Positions 1 through 6,796 of a stretch of DNA of 7,986 nucleotides are shown one piece after another. This DNA is from Candidatus Acidiferrales bacterium. Its GTDB lineage: Bacteria; Acidobacteriota; Terriglobia; Acidiferrales; UBA7541. Numbering within the stretch: the stretch's first letter is position 1; each line of letters opens with the position of its first letter. Where the stretch lies: assembly GCA_030044295.1 (NCBI GenBank), contig JASHWB010000087.1, positions 1 to 7,986 on the forward strand, written 5' to 3'. The position numbers and the translations under genes were made by a program. The notes below the pieces were generated by a model, which did not search any database, had not been told where the DNA came from, and saw only the letters and a program-made list of their open reading frames with translations.

Positions 1-324
1 AGAAGCACGGGAAAATCGCCGCAGCGATTTGAAGTTCGCGCGAGCTGGTTCGTTGGCGGAGGGGAAGGACAGCACGTCCGTGGGACCGTCCTTGCGGCGG
101 TACGCGTGATTCCATTTGGCGATTTGGGCGTTCGTGACCAGGCAGACCGTAAGCGAGCCCGCCGGCAGGCGCAATTTTCGCTGCGCCCGAGCCAGAAATT
201 CATCGAGTTGGCGCAGCGGGACGCCGAGCGTGCGCTGGCGGTTCACGATCGTGTCTCGCGTCCGAGACTCACGAGGTATGGAGGCGCTCCTGCTGGTGCG
301 CACGCTGCGCGCCGCGCTGGTCAC
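1..324 (-). CDS. ybeY: YbeY, rRNA-maturation endonuclease (partial, C-terminal part beyond the window)
   Basis: YbeY is a single-strand-specific, zinc-dependent endoribonuclease that acts in 16S rRNA 3'-end maturation and ribosome quality control. This reading comes from translating the minus strand directly. It contains NRQRTLGVPLRQLDEFLARA near the start and then YRRKDGPTDVLSFP, which matches the family block Y-R-x-K-D-x-P-T-(D/N)-V-L-S-F. The zinc-binding HGxLHLxGHDH motif would follow and lies outside the window, so the active site cannot be checked. The frame is open to base 1 (108 codons). The start chosen is a GTG overlapping the upstream gene's stop (GTGA, 324-321), which suggests translational coupling. 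Homology only begins near residue 27, where another in-frame GTG (246-244) would give a start closer to the family's usual one. Neither has a convincing ribosome binding site, so the Arg/Ser-rich first 26 residues may not be translated. The family call is firm; the start is uncertain. Confidence 0.85.
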   Translation of the reverse strand, partial: MTSAARSVRTSRSASIPRESRTRDTIVNRQRTLGVPLRQLDEFLARAQRKLRLPAGSLTVCLVTNAQIAKWNHAYRRKDGPTDVLSFPSANEPARANFKSLRRFSRAS

Positions 325-1862
325 TTGCGGCGCGATTTTTTCGCCGCCACAGCTTTCGGATGCGGCGCGGCCTTGGCGGCTTTGTGCGCGGGTGCGGATT
401 GCTTCGCCGGTTGTTTCACTGGGCCGGAAGCGGCGGCAACGGCAACGCCCTTCGCGGGCCTTCCAGCCGTCGGAGACGGTTGCGCGCCCTTTAGCGTCCC
501 TTTGGCGGACTTCGCAGGGGATTCCGCGGGCGCCACGGCTTCTTTGCCCTTGCGTTTTTTCTCCAGCTTCTTTGGAGGTTCTTCCTTGATTCCGGCGAGG
601 TCGCGCAGCAGCTTGGTGCGCTCCTCGGGAGTCTTTGCTTTCCCGCGAAGCTGCTTCTCGAACATCTGTTCGAGTATTTGGTCAAACTTCGGCCCGCGCG
701 GCACGCCGAGCGCGTCGAGTTCGGCTACGGGCAGCGCCAGGCGCAAGGGGCGCCACTTTTGCAGGTAGTTGCGGATTTTCGAGACGGCGCGCGCGTCGGG
801 AATTTCCGCCTCAAGAAAAGCCATCATTTCCGGCGGCAGAGCCGCGAGGTAAAAATAGGCGTCGCGTGGCGTTTCGGTTTTGCGGCTCTTGAGAATTTTG
901 ACGATTTCACGGGCCTTGTCGGGCAGCTCCATAATGGCGTTGATTTCCGACTGGCTGTAATCCAGGTTGCGTAGGATGGAAGTGACCTCGCGCGGCTTCA
1001 GACGGCGCAAGATGTAGAGCGTGGTGGCGTCGCGCAGGCGTGGGCGGATCCCCGCTTCGAGAAAGTTCATGCGCATCCGGGAGAGTTTGTTCAGCGCGTC
1101 GTAATCGGGCTTGCGGCGCTGCAACTCGTCGTGAATCACAGCAAGCAGTTCGCGCGACTCCCATTGTTTCAGGGCGGGCGCGGCATTCTCTTCGCGGGAA
1201 ATGGCACGCAACTCGTTGCCGACGTCGAGGGCATCGATGTGCTCTTGCATGCCGCGTTCCATGGCGAGGTCAAACCATTCCTGCGTACGCGACTCCATGG
1301 TGAAACTCATGCGCGCGCAGTAGCGCAGGATGCGCAGCAGGCGGATGGGCTGATTGGTGAAGGCGTGGATCGAAAGCGCCCGCACTTCCTGCCGCTCCAG
1401 ATCGGCGAGGCCGTTGGTGGGATCGAGCAGGAGGCCGCGCGACTGGGCGTTGAGCGAAATGGCGATTGCATTAATCGAAAAATCGCGGCGACGCAGGTCT
1501 TCCATGATGCCGGCGAAGCGGTATTCGGGCTTGGCGCCGGGACGCTCGTATACGTCGTCGCGCGCGGAGACGATCGAACCGTCCGCGTCGCCGGCGAAGA
1601 TGAGTTCGTAGTGGCGCAGCTTTTCGTTTTCGGAAAGGACGCGAGCGCCGCCTTTTTCGAGTTCGCGCACCATGCGCACCGGGTTTCCCTCGACGGTGAA
1701 ATCGAGGTCGCGAATGGGCTGCCCGGAAATCAGGTCGCGAACGGCGCCGCCCGTGAGATAGACATTCATCTCTTGAGAGCGAGCCAGTTCTTGCACGCGC
1801 TCCAACACCGCCCGCTGTTCGGGAGAGAGCCGGCTTTCCAACAGGTACATGTAATCGGGCAT
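321..1862 (-). CDS. Class II CCA tRNA nucleotidyltransferase / poly(A) polymerase family protein with a basic low-complexity tail
   Basis: This enzyme class adds CCA to tRNA 3' ends or A residues to RNA, without a template. Visible motifs in the 513 residues: LTGGAVRDLI (36-45) and DLD (52-54), the helical turn and metal-binding acids of the nucleotidyltransferase domain; EDLRRRDFSINA (121-132); DPTNGLADL (147-155); and QPIRLLRILRYCARM (171-185), the flexible-loop arginine region. An LGVPRGPKF segment (385-393) resembles the C-terminal end of other family members. Residues 429-513 are Lys/Ala/Pro-rich and probably disordered; they are not part of the family core. No HD phosphohydrolase domain is seen, nor the GRRFRLAHV block of PcnB, so CCA addition is slightly favoured, but specificity cannot be settled by eye. 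The acidic residues usual before the motif C proline are replaced (NQP), and motif D is atypical. The ATG has AGGAGG 11 bases upstream (1874-1879). The gene follows xerD by 36 bases and overlaps ybeY. Confidence 0.88.
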   Translation of the reverse strand: MPDYMYLLESRLSPEQRAVLERVQELARSQEMNVYLTGGAVRDLISGQPIRDLDFTVEGNPVRMVRELEKGGARVLSENEKLRHYELIFAGDADGSIVSARDDVYERPGAKPEYRFAGIMEDLRRRDFSINAIAISLNAQSRGLLLDPTNGLADLERQEVRALSIHAFTNQPIRLLRILRYCARMSFTMESRTQEWFDLAMERGMQEHIDALDVGNELRAISREENAAPALKQWESRELLAVIHDELQRRKPDYDALNKLSRMRMNFLEAGIRPRLRDATTLYILRRLKPREVTSILRNLDYSQSEINAIMELPDKAREIVKILKSRKTETPRDAYFYLAALPPEMMAFLEAEIPDARAVSKIRNYLQKWRPLRLALPVAELDALGVPRGPKFDQILEQMFEKQLRGKAKTPEERTKLLRDLAGIKEEPPKKLEKKRKGKEAVAPAESPAKSAKGTLKGAQPSPTAGRPAKGVAVAAASGPVKQPAKQSAPAHKAAKAAPHPKAVAAKKSRRK

Positions 1863-1873
1863 GAGGTCCTACG

Positions 1874-1879
1874 CCTCCT
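1874..1879 (-). promoter_or_regulatory. Ribosome binding site of the nucleotidyltransferase gene
   Basis: The minus strand reads AGGAGG here, a perfect anti-16S core, 11 bases before the ATG at 1862. The spacing is somewhat long but supports this start. It lies in the 36-base gap after the xerD stop, so the gene can be translated independently within the operon. Confidence 0.65.
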
Positions 1880-1898
1880 GTCCTGCAATCCGCGGCGC

Positions 1899-2783
1899 TT
1901 AAGCGCGCGGGTGATGGGCCTTATAAACTTGCTTCAAACGCTCTTCGACGACGTGGGTGTAGATTTGCGTCGTGGAAATATCGGCGTGGCCGAGCATCAT
2001 CTGCACGGCTCGCAGGTCGGCGCCGCCATCGAGCAAATGCGTGGCGAAACTATGCCGCAGCATGTGCGGCTTCACCTGTTTCCGAATGGCGGCCTTGCGG
2101 CCGTAAAACGCCAGAACTTTCCAGAAGCCAATGCGATTCATCTTTCCGCCGCGCTGGTTCAGGAACAGGTACGCGGACGATCCGCCGCGCAGCAGTTCCG
2201 GACGCCCGCGCTTGTAATACGCCTGGACGGCGTCCAGCGCCCTCCTCCCAACGGGAATGATGCGTTCCTTGTCGCCCTTGCCGATGCAACGCACGCTGCC
2301 TTCGCCCATGTGCAGGTCGGAGACACGGAGGCGGCATAATTCCGACACCCGAAGTCCACAAGAGTACATCAGCTCGATCATGGCTTTGTCGCGCCGGCCG
2401 AGCACGGTAGCGGTGTCGGGCTGAGTCAGCACGCGTTCCACTTCTTCCAAGCTCAAGAACTGCGGAAGAGCGCGGTGGAATTTGGGAGATTCGATGGTGG
2501 CCGATGGATCGTCGTCGATGTAGCCCTCGATCAGGGCGAAGCGGAAAAAATTGCGCAGAGTCACGAGGTGCCGTGCGATCGAGCGGCTGTTGATCTCCCG
2601 TTCGTAGAGCGACGCCAGGAAATCGACGATATCGCTGCGGGTCACGGTCTTCGTCGAAAGGCCACGCTCTTTCGCGAACGCGGCGAACTTGCGGATGTCG
2701 CGCCCGTACGCCTCGATGGTGTTGGGCGAAAGGCCCTTCTCGACGCGCAGGCAGTTCAGAAATGTCCGAATATCGGCTTCCAA
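1899..2783 (-). CDS. xerD: XerD-type tyrosine site-specific recombinase
   Basis: XerD acts with XerC at dif, near the terminus, to resolve chromosome dimers before division. The protein has 294 residues, normal for the family. The N-terminal SAM-like DNA-binding domain (about 1-90) contains EKGLSPNTIEAYGRDI. The catalytic domain (about 105-285) carries the full set of active-site residues: Arg145 in SCGLRVSEL, Lys169 in GKGDKERIIPVG, His240 and Arg243 in HMLRHSFATHLL, His266 in LGHADISTT and the nucleophile Tyr275 in IYTHV. The protein ends HHPRA, the usual XerD ending, which favours XerD over XerC or an integron or phage integrase. The start is TTG, supported by GAGAGG seven bases upstream and by alignment of the first helix. 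It lies 54 bases after murJ and 36 before the nucleotidyltransferase gene, inside what looks like a housekeeping operon. No mobile-element context is visible, which fits a resident Xer protein. Confidence 0.93.
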   Translation of the reverse strand: MEADIRTFLNCLRVEKGLSPNTIEAYGRDIRKFAAFAKERGLSTKTVTRSDIVDFLASLYEREINSRSIARHLVTLRNFFRFALIEGYIDDDPSATIESPKFHRALPQFLSLEEVERVLTQPDTATVLGRRDKAMIELMYSCGLRVSELCRLRVSDLHMGEGSVRCIGKGDKERIIPVGRRALDAVQAYYKRGRPELLRGGSSAYLFLNQRGGKMNRIGFWKVLAFYGRKAAIRKQVKPHMLRHSFATHLLDGGADLRAVQMMLGHADISTTQIYTHVVEERLKQVYKAHHPRA

Positions 2784-2790
2784 ATTCGTG

Positions 2791-2796
2791 CCTCTC
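2791..2796 (-). promoter_or_regulatory. Ribosome binding site deciding the TTG start of xerD
   Basis: The minus strand reads GAGAGG, seven bases upstream of the TTG at 2783. No ATG or GTG in frame nearby fits the family's usual N-terminus better, so this site supports the non-ATG start. Confidence 0.6.
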
Positions 2797-2837
2797 GATT
2801 CACGCGGCGAGTGGAGCGATCCGCTCGCGGCGCACAG

Positions 2838-4502
2838 CTACACTCCACTTTCGACGGCTGGAGCTGTCTCCCGTCGTAGCAACAGAAAGAATTCGCCAAG
2901 TTCCTCGCACCGCAGCAGCCACGCGAGCCCGAAATAGGCGCAGGCTGCTGCGGCGATAATGCCCGCGAGCAAGCCGATCTGCAGCAGCAGCGTCCGGGCG
3001 CCCTCGAAATTCAAGAAGCGCAGTCCGGAGTAGGCGGCGAGCCCCATTCCGGCCGCGCATACCGAGATCTTCCAAAACGATTGGACGAGTCCGCGTGCGC
3101 CCATCCGTCCGTAGCGCTTGCGGAACAGGAAAAATAGCGCGCCAAAATTGAAATACGCCGCGATCGAGCTGGCCAGCGCGGGGCTGCCGTTCGAAAGCGT
3201 GCGGAAGAACAGCAGCATGAAGATGGTGTTGAGCACGATATTTAGGCCGAGCGCGTAGGCGCCGGTGCGCGCCGGGGTGGCTGTATCGTGCGTCGAGTAG
3301 TACATGGGCGCGATCAGCTTTATGCCCGCGAACGCGGGTAAGCCGAGGGAATAGTAGAAAAGCGCGCGGGTGGTGAGAGCCGTGGATACGGATGTAAACC
3401 GCCCGTGCTGAAACAGAACCTGAATGATCGGTTGGCGCAGCAAAATCAGGCCCACGGCCGCGGGAACGGTGATGAACGAAACGATGCGCAGAGAAAATCC
3501 GAAGGTGCGCTTCATCTCGGTCCACTGTCCGGCAGCCCATTGATGCGACATGGCCGGCAGCAGCGCGGTGGACATCGCGATCGCGTAGCTTCCCAAGACC
3601 AGCTGCATCACGCGATCGGCCACGTAAAGCGACGTGATGCTGCCTTCGGGCATACGCGACGACGCCGCAAAAATCGTGTCGACAACCATATTGATCTGAT
3701 ACACGCCCATGCCGAAGAATGCCGGCGCGGCCAAACGTCCCACTTTGCGCACGCCCGCGTCGGACACCGAGAAGCGCGGCCGGAACTTCATTCCGCGGCG
3801 CACCAGCGCGGGAACTTGCATAGCGAGCTGCACAGCTCCGCCGATCAAAATACCGACGGCCAGGGCTACGGCCGGGGAGCGATATTCGGCCGGGGCCCAG
3901 CGCAAGATGGGACGGTAAATCACCGCGAAGGAGCAGGCGATCAGCGAGAGGTTGAAAAAAATCGGCGTAGCCGCAGGCAAGCCGAATACGTGAAAGCTGT
4001 TGAGGATCGATGCAGCTATGGCCGCGAGTCCAATGAACAAAATCGCAGGGAAGATGATACGGTTCAAATAGACCGCTAATGCCCAGTGGGCTTGGTGGGC
4101 GCCGAAAATCGTGAGCGCTGCGATAACCTGCCGAGAAAACACGGCGCCGAGCAGCGCGATGGCCGCGAGCGCGAGAGCGACGTCCCAGAAAACCTTCTGT
4201 GCAAAGGCCCACGCTTTCGGGCGGGGTTCGTCGTGCAGGTAACCGGCGAAGACGGGAATAAAGGACGCGCCCAACGAGCCTTCTCCTGCCATTCGCCGGA
4301 TTAATCCGGGAATTCGGAAGGCTAGAATGAATGAATCGGCAGCAGGCGATGTGCCGAGGAGGAGAGCAATTCGCTGATCGCGTAAGTATCCGCAAATGCG
4401 GCTGACAACCGTGACAAGGGCTACCACGGAGGCCGATTTTAAGAGCTGTCCCTTGGTGGTCAATCGGCTCCCGTCAGATGCTAACCCTTTACGCACCAAC
4501 AA
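2838..4502 (-). CDS. murJ: MurJ (MviN), lipid II flippase of the inner membrane
   Basis: MurJ moves lipid II from the inner to the outer leaflet of the cytoplasmic membrane for peptidoglycan synthesis (MOP exporter superfamily). The 554 residues are strongly hydrophobic, consistent with about 14 membrane helices. Family signatures: SRICGYLRDQ (34-43), AFRIPGLIRRMAGEGSLGAS (61-80) followed by FIPVF, ADRVMQLVLG (295-304) followed by LLPAMS, LFQHGRFT (363-370) and YYSTHDTATPARTG (401-414). The arginines lining the central cavity in the family appear present (Arg35, Arg63, Arg297). The position of E. coli Glu273 is Gln here, which I recall as common outside the gamma-proteobacteria. The start is uncertain. 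The longest reading begins at TTG 4502 with no clear ribosome binding site; TTG 4499 and GTG 4496 follow. TTG 4463 has GGGAG four bases upstream and would remove 13 non-conserved residues. It is first in the left operon and diverges from the gene at 4616. Confidence 0.93.
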   Translation of the reverse strand: MLVRKGLASDGSRLTTKGQLLKSASVVALVTVVSRICGYLRDQRIALLLGTSPAADSFILAFRIPGLIRRMAGEGSLGASFIPVFAGYLHDEPRPKAWAFAQKVFWDVALALAAIALLGAVFSRQVIAALTIFGAHQAHWALAVYLNRIIFPAILFIGLAAIAASILNSFHVFGLPAATPIFFNLSLIACSFAVIYRPILRWAPAEYRSPAVALAVGILIGGAVQLAMQVPALVRRGMKFRPRFSVSDAGVRKVGRLAAPAFFGMGVYQINMVVDTIFAASSRMPEGSITSLYVADRVMQLVLGSYAIAMSTALLPAMSHQWAAGQWTEMKRTFGFSLRIVSFITVPAAVGLILLRQPIIQVLFQHGRFTSVSTALTTRALFYYSLGLPAFAGIKLIAPMYYSTHDTATPARTGAYALGLNIVLNTIFMLLFFRTLSNGSPALASSIAAYFNFGALFFLFRKRYGRMGARGLVQSFWKISVCAAGMGLAAYSGLRFLNFEGARTLLLQIGLLAGIIAAAACAYFGLAWLLRCEELGEFFLLLRRETAPAVESGV

Positions 4503-4503
4503 G

Positions 4504-4532
4504 TTGACATCAGCAGCCGAGTGTACGATAAC
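4504..4532 (+). promoter_or_regulatory. Sigma70-type promoter for the 4616 gene
   Basis: A perfect -35 TTGACA (4504-4509) is followed after exactly 17 bases by GATAAC (4527-4532), four of six bases of the -10 consensus. Transcription would start near 4539, giving a leader of about 77 bases before the GTG at 4616. The -35 box lies two bases beyond the longest murJ start on the opposite strand. RNA polymerase bound here would therefore occupy DNA next to the murJ 5' end, and expression of the two divergent units could be linked. I could not define a convincing minus-strand promoter for murJ. Confidence 0.6.
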
Positions 4533-4543
4533 ATAACCTGCCC

Positions 4544-4601
4544 GGCCTTAGCAACTAGCAGCGAATCAAAGGCCGCCGGCCTTGGAGCGCTGGCCTTCCA
4601 G
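4544..4601 (+). repeat. Leader with three GGCCTT copies, one complementary AAGGCC, and short hairpins
   Basis: GGCCTT occurs at 4544-4549, 4578-4583 and 4592-4597, and AAGGCC at 4569-4574. The strongest local hairpin is AAGGCC-GCC-GGCCTT (4569-4583, six pairs, three-base loop). A second, CTGG-CCTT-CCAG (4590-4601), ends two bases before the ribosome binding site AGGA (4604-4607). The single AAGGCC could pair with any of the three GGCCTT copies. No T-tract follows, so this is not an ordinary terminator. A regulatory role is speculation. Confidence 0.35.
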
Positions 4602-4615
4602 TCAGGAAAACGGAC

Positions 4616-5122
4616 GTGAAAAATCGAGCCGCAGCGTCCACGCACAAAAAAGTCGCCGTATTTTTGTTCGACGGGAGTGCCGAGCCCGGCTATCTGAATC
4701 CCGCGACCCTTGATGCCGGTGACAGCCTCGACCTGTTATCCCCCGGCGGAGAGCATCGTTCGATTCCATTAAAAGATCTGAAGGCTGTCTGCTTCGTCAG
4801 GGAATTCAGCGGGGCTTTTGAGCCTGAGCGCAAGACGTTCCTAAGCCGGCCGAAGATCGACGGCCTCTGGGTGCATCTGCGATTTACAGACGATGACGAG
4901 TTGGAAGGCGTGGTGCCCAACGATCTGCTGGCCATGCTGGGAACCGGCGTGCAGCTTACACCTCCCGATCTGCACGGCAATGTCGTTCGCATGTTCATTC
5001 CGCGCACCGCGCTGGTTGAGATGAATGTACTTGGAGTCGTGGGGGCGGGGCGGCATCCGCAGCCCAAATCACGCCCAAACGCTGCGGAAATACCCGAGCA
5101 ACCCAAGCTTTTCCGCGAGTAG
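4616..5122 (+). CDS. Conserved protein of unknown function (DUF6982-like)
   Basis: The product is a soluble 168-residue protein with no signal peptide or membrane segment. The first 11 residues are basic and polar. A beta-rich core follows, starting KVAVFLFDGSAEPGYLNP (12-29), then SIPLKDLKAVCFVREFSG, SRPKIDGLWVHLRF, DDDELEGVVPNDLL, GNVVRMFIPRTAL and VEMNVLGVVG. The last 24 residues are Pro/Lys-rich and probably disordered. The order 'DG..-GY' strand, 'DLKAVCFV', 'G.WV.L.F.D...L.G' and 'P.D..GN..R.F.P..A' is what I recall for DUF6982, common in Acidobacteriota. I cannot search to confirm this, and the family's function is unknown. The start is GTG, with AGGA (4604-4607) eight bases upstream; no better start lies nearby. 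It has its own promoter, diverges from murJ and precedes the MocR gene by 120 bases. No catalytic residues are recognisable, so I assign no activity. Confidence 0.8.
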   Translation: MKNRAAASTHKKVAVFLFDGSAEPGYLNPATLDAGDSLDLLSPGGEHRSIPLKDLKAVCFVREFSGAFEPERKTFLSRPKIDGLWVHLRFTDDDELEGVVPNDLLAMLGTGVQLTPPDLHGNVVRMFIPRTALVEMNVLGVVGAGRHPQPKSRPNAAEIPEQPKLFRE

Positions 5123-5137
5123 CTTCGCCGCGTTTTT
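5114..5137 (+). terminator. Possible weak intrinsic terminator after the 4616 gene
   Basis: CGCG (5114-5117) can pair with CGCG (5129-5132), directly followed by five T (5133-5137). A competing GCGA/TCGC stem (5115-5118 with 5125-5128) overlaps it. Both stems are only four pairs and the first arm lies within the last codons of the gene, so this is weak. Read-through into the MocR gene is quite possible. Confidence 0.22.
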
Positions 5138-5196
5138 GCCCCGATATTTGAATTGCGTTCATCCAAACTTCGAATCCGACAGAGACAATTTGGCTC

Positions 5197-5224
5197 TTCA
5201 CGACACTCGTTTCCGCGCTATATT
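5197..5224 (+). promoter_or_regulatory. Possible promoter of the MocR-type regulator gene
   Basis: TATATT (5219-5224) matches five of six bases of the -10 consensus. TTCACG (5197-5202), 16 bases upstream, matches four of six bases of TTGACA. Transcription would begin near 5231, right at the ribosome binding site AGGA (5232-5235), leaving a very short leader. MocR-type regulators often control their own promoter, so an operator could overlap here, but I saw no clear direct repeats. Confidence 0.35.
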
Positions 5225-5242
5225 GGACCGCAGGAAAAGACA

Positions 5243-6781
5243 ATGTTGCAGGTGCATTTACAACCCGAAAGCCACATTCCCTTGTACGTGCAGTTGCGGG
5301 ACCAGGTGCGCGCGCTGGTCTTCTGTGGCGAACTACGGACCGGCGACCGGATTCCAGCCAGCCGCGAACTAGCCAGCCAATTGGGCGTTCATCGAACCAC
5401 GGTGGCCAACGCGTATGCCGAACTGGAAGCGGAGGGATTGATCGAGGGGCACGTGGGCCGCGGCACGTTCATCTGTGCTGCTCCCGTGAAGCAGTTTTCT
5501 CCGCCGCCGCGTGCGAACGGACACGGCGGAGCGATGCGCTGGGAATCGCTGTTCGCCGACGAGCGCGGCGTAGAGGGACTGAGCCGCGTGATGCCGGAAA
5601 TTCCACCGGGCGCCATTGCGTTTACGGCGGCGCGGCCCTCGGACGAACTGTTTCCGTTGGAAGAATTTCGCCGCTGTGTGAACGCGGTACTGCGGAGTTC
5701 TGGACGCAAGATCCTGCAACTTGGCTCGACGGACGGCTACGGGCCTCTGAAAGAGGCTGTGACGGAGTTGCTGCGCGCCGAGGGGCTGAACGTTCGTCCG
5801 GGGCAGCTGCTGATCACGGACGGCTGCCAACAGGCAATCGACCTTGTGTGCAAGGCTTTTCTGCGGCCGGGCGATGCAGCGGCACTTGAGAACCCCGCGT
5901 ACCCCGGCGCGATTGCGATTTTCGCGGGAGCGCGCGTTCGAACGCTTCCCGTGAGCGTGGAGACGGACTCTCAGCGCACGGGACATCCGGGCCTCGATAT
6001 CGATGCGCTCGAAGCGGTGCTGCTGCAAAATCGCATCAAGCTGATTTTCGTTACGCCAGACTTTCACAACCCGACCGGAACGGCTCTGCCGCTGCCCGAG
6101 CGGCGGCGGTTGCTGGAGCTGGCCGCGCGGTATCAGGTGCCGGTGGTCGAAGACGCGATTTATGCGCGGCTGCGTTTGCACGGGAAGCCGATCCCGTCGC
6201 TCAAGGCGCTCGACGTGGCCGGCAACGTGATCCAGATCGATAGTTTTTCAAAGATCGCTTTTCCGGGATTGCGCATCGGCTGGTGCATCGGAGCGGAGAG
6301 CGCGATCGAGCGCTTGCGTCTGGTGAAGCAATCGACCGACCTGCACAGCGACCAGCTTTCGCAGGCCGCGATGGCGGAATTCGTACGGCGCGGATGCCTG
6401 GCGCGGCACCTGGCGAGGTCGAAAGAAGTGTACCGGACGCGGCTGGAAGCCATGGAGAAAGCGCTCGAACGCCACATGCCAGATGGCGTGACTTGGACGC
6501 GCGCTGAAGGCGGAATGACGCTGTGGCTTACTCTTCCGGCCGGATTCGATGCCGGCGAACTGCTGATCCATGCGCGCGAACGTGGGATCGTTTTTCTCCC
6601 AGGGCGCTACTTCTACGCGCAGCATCCGCAGCCGAATACGCTGCGGCTGGCGTTTGCCAGTGTGGACGAGAAGCGCATTGCGCGCGGCGTGGAATCGTTC
6701 GGCGACCTGCTGCGGCAAGAGCTGCGGAAACGCCAGCGCGGAGCACGCGAAGAATCGTACGCGCGAGTTGCGCTTATCTAA
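5243..6781 (+). CDS. MocR-family regulator: GntR winged-helix domain fused to a PLP-dependent aminotransferase-like domain (PdxR candidate)
   Basis: The 512 residues have the MocR architecture. Residues 10-80 form a GntR-type winged helix: IPLYVQLRDQVRALVFCGEL, then PASRELASQLGVHRTTVANAYAELE and the wing GRGTF. After a Pro-rich linker (about 85-100) comes a class I/II aminotransferase domain (about 120-500). PLP-site residues are intact: Asn276 in HNPTG, Asp304 and Tyr307 in VEDAIY, the Schiff-base Lys337 in DSFSKIAFPGLRIGW, Arg344, and the carboxylate-binding Arg468 in TLRLAF. An intact site means PLP binding is expected and some aminotransferase activity cannot be excluded. Such proteins act as dimeric PLP-responsive regulators (GabR, TauR, PdxR) or, with reduced regulatory role, as aminotransferases. 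pdxS lies two genes downstream, so PdxR is the best guess, by context only. The ATG at 5243 has AGGA seven bases upstream; 30 further in-frame codons upstream show no homology. The thioesterase gene starts 15 bases after its stop. Confidence 0.92.
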   Translation: MLQVHLQPESHIPLYVQLRDQVRALVFCGELRTGDRIPASRELASQLGVHRTTVANAYAELEAEGLIEGHVGRGTFICAAPVKQFSPPPRANGHGGAMRWESLFADERGVEGLSRVMPEIPPGAIAFTAARPSDELFPLEEFRRCVNAVLRSSGRKILQLGSTDGYGPLKEAVTELLRAEGLNVRPGQLLITDGCQQAIDLVCKAFLRPGDAAALENPAYPGAIAIFAGARVRTLPVSVETDSQRTGHPGLDIDALEAVLLQNRIKLIFVTPDFHNPTGTALPLPERRRLLELAARYQVPVVEDAIYARLRLHGKPIPSLKALDVAGNVIQIDSFSKIAFPGLRIGWCIGAESAIERLRLVKQSTDLHSDQLSQAAMAEFVRRGCLARHLARSKEVYRTRLEAMEKALERHMPDGVTWTRAEGGMTLWLTLPAGFDAGELLIHARERGIVFLPGRYFYAQHPQPNTLRLAFASVDEKRIARGVESFGDLLRQELRKRQRGAREESYARVALI

Positions 6782-6796
6782 GAGATCGCCCAGGCC

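Noticed and set aside
1..60. Possible frameshift in ybeY, because the expected LGD(I/L) motif does not follow directly after LSFP
   Set aside because: The spacer between LSFP and LGD varies in the family (about 20 residues in Bacillus subtilis), and the frame is open to the edge. A GDFP in another frame looks fortuitous.
1131..2339. A 402-codon open frame on the plus strand across the nucleotidyltransferase/xerD junction
   Set aside because: It runs antisense to two clearly conserved genes and its translation shows no recognisable domain. Such frames are common opposite GC-rich genes.
1899..2783. Integrase of a mobile element or integron
   Set aside because: The length, HHPRA ending and housekeeping neighbours fit resident XerD. 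No attachment sites, cargo genes or terminal repeats were seen.
3405..4079. A 224-codon plus-strand frame opposite murJ
   Set aside because: The translation is a polar, Arg/His/Gln-rich antisense shadow with no domain pattern and no ribosome binding site of note.
2800..4395. A 531-codon minus-strand frame inside murJ
   Set aside because: It is a frame-shifted shadow of murJ. The translation is Arg/Ala/His-rich and lacks membrane helices, whereas the overlapping frame is a full MurJ.
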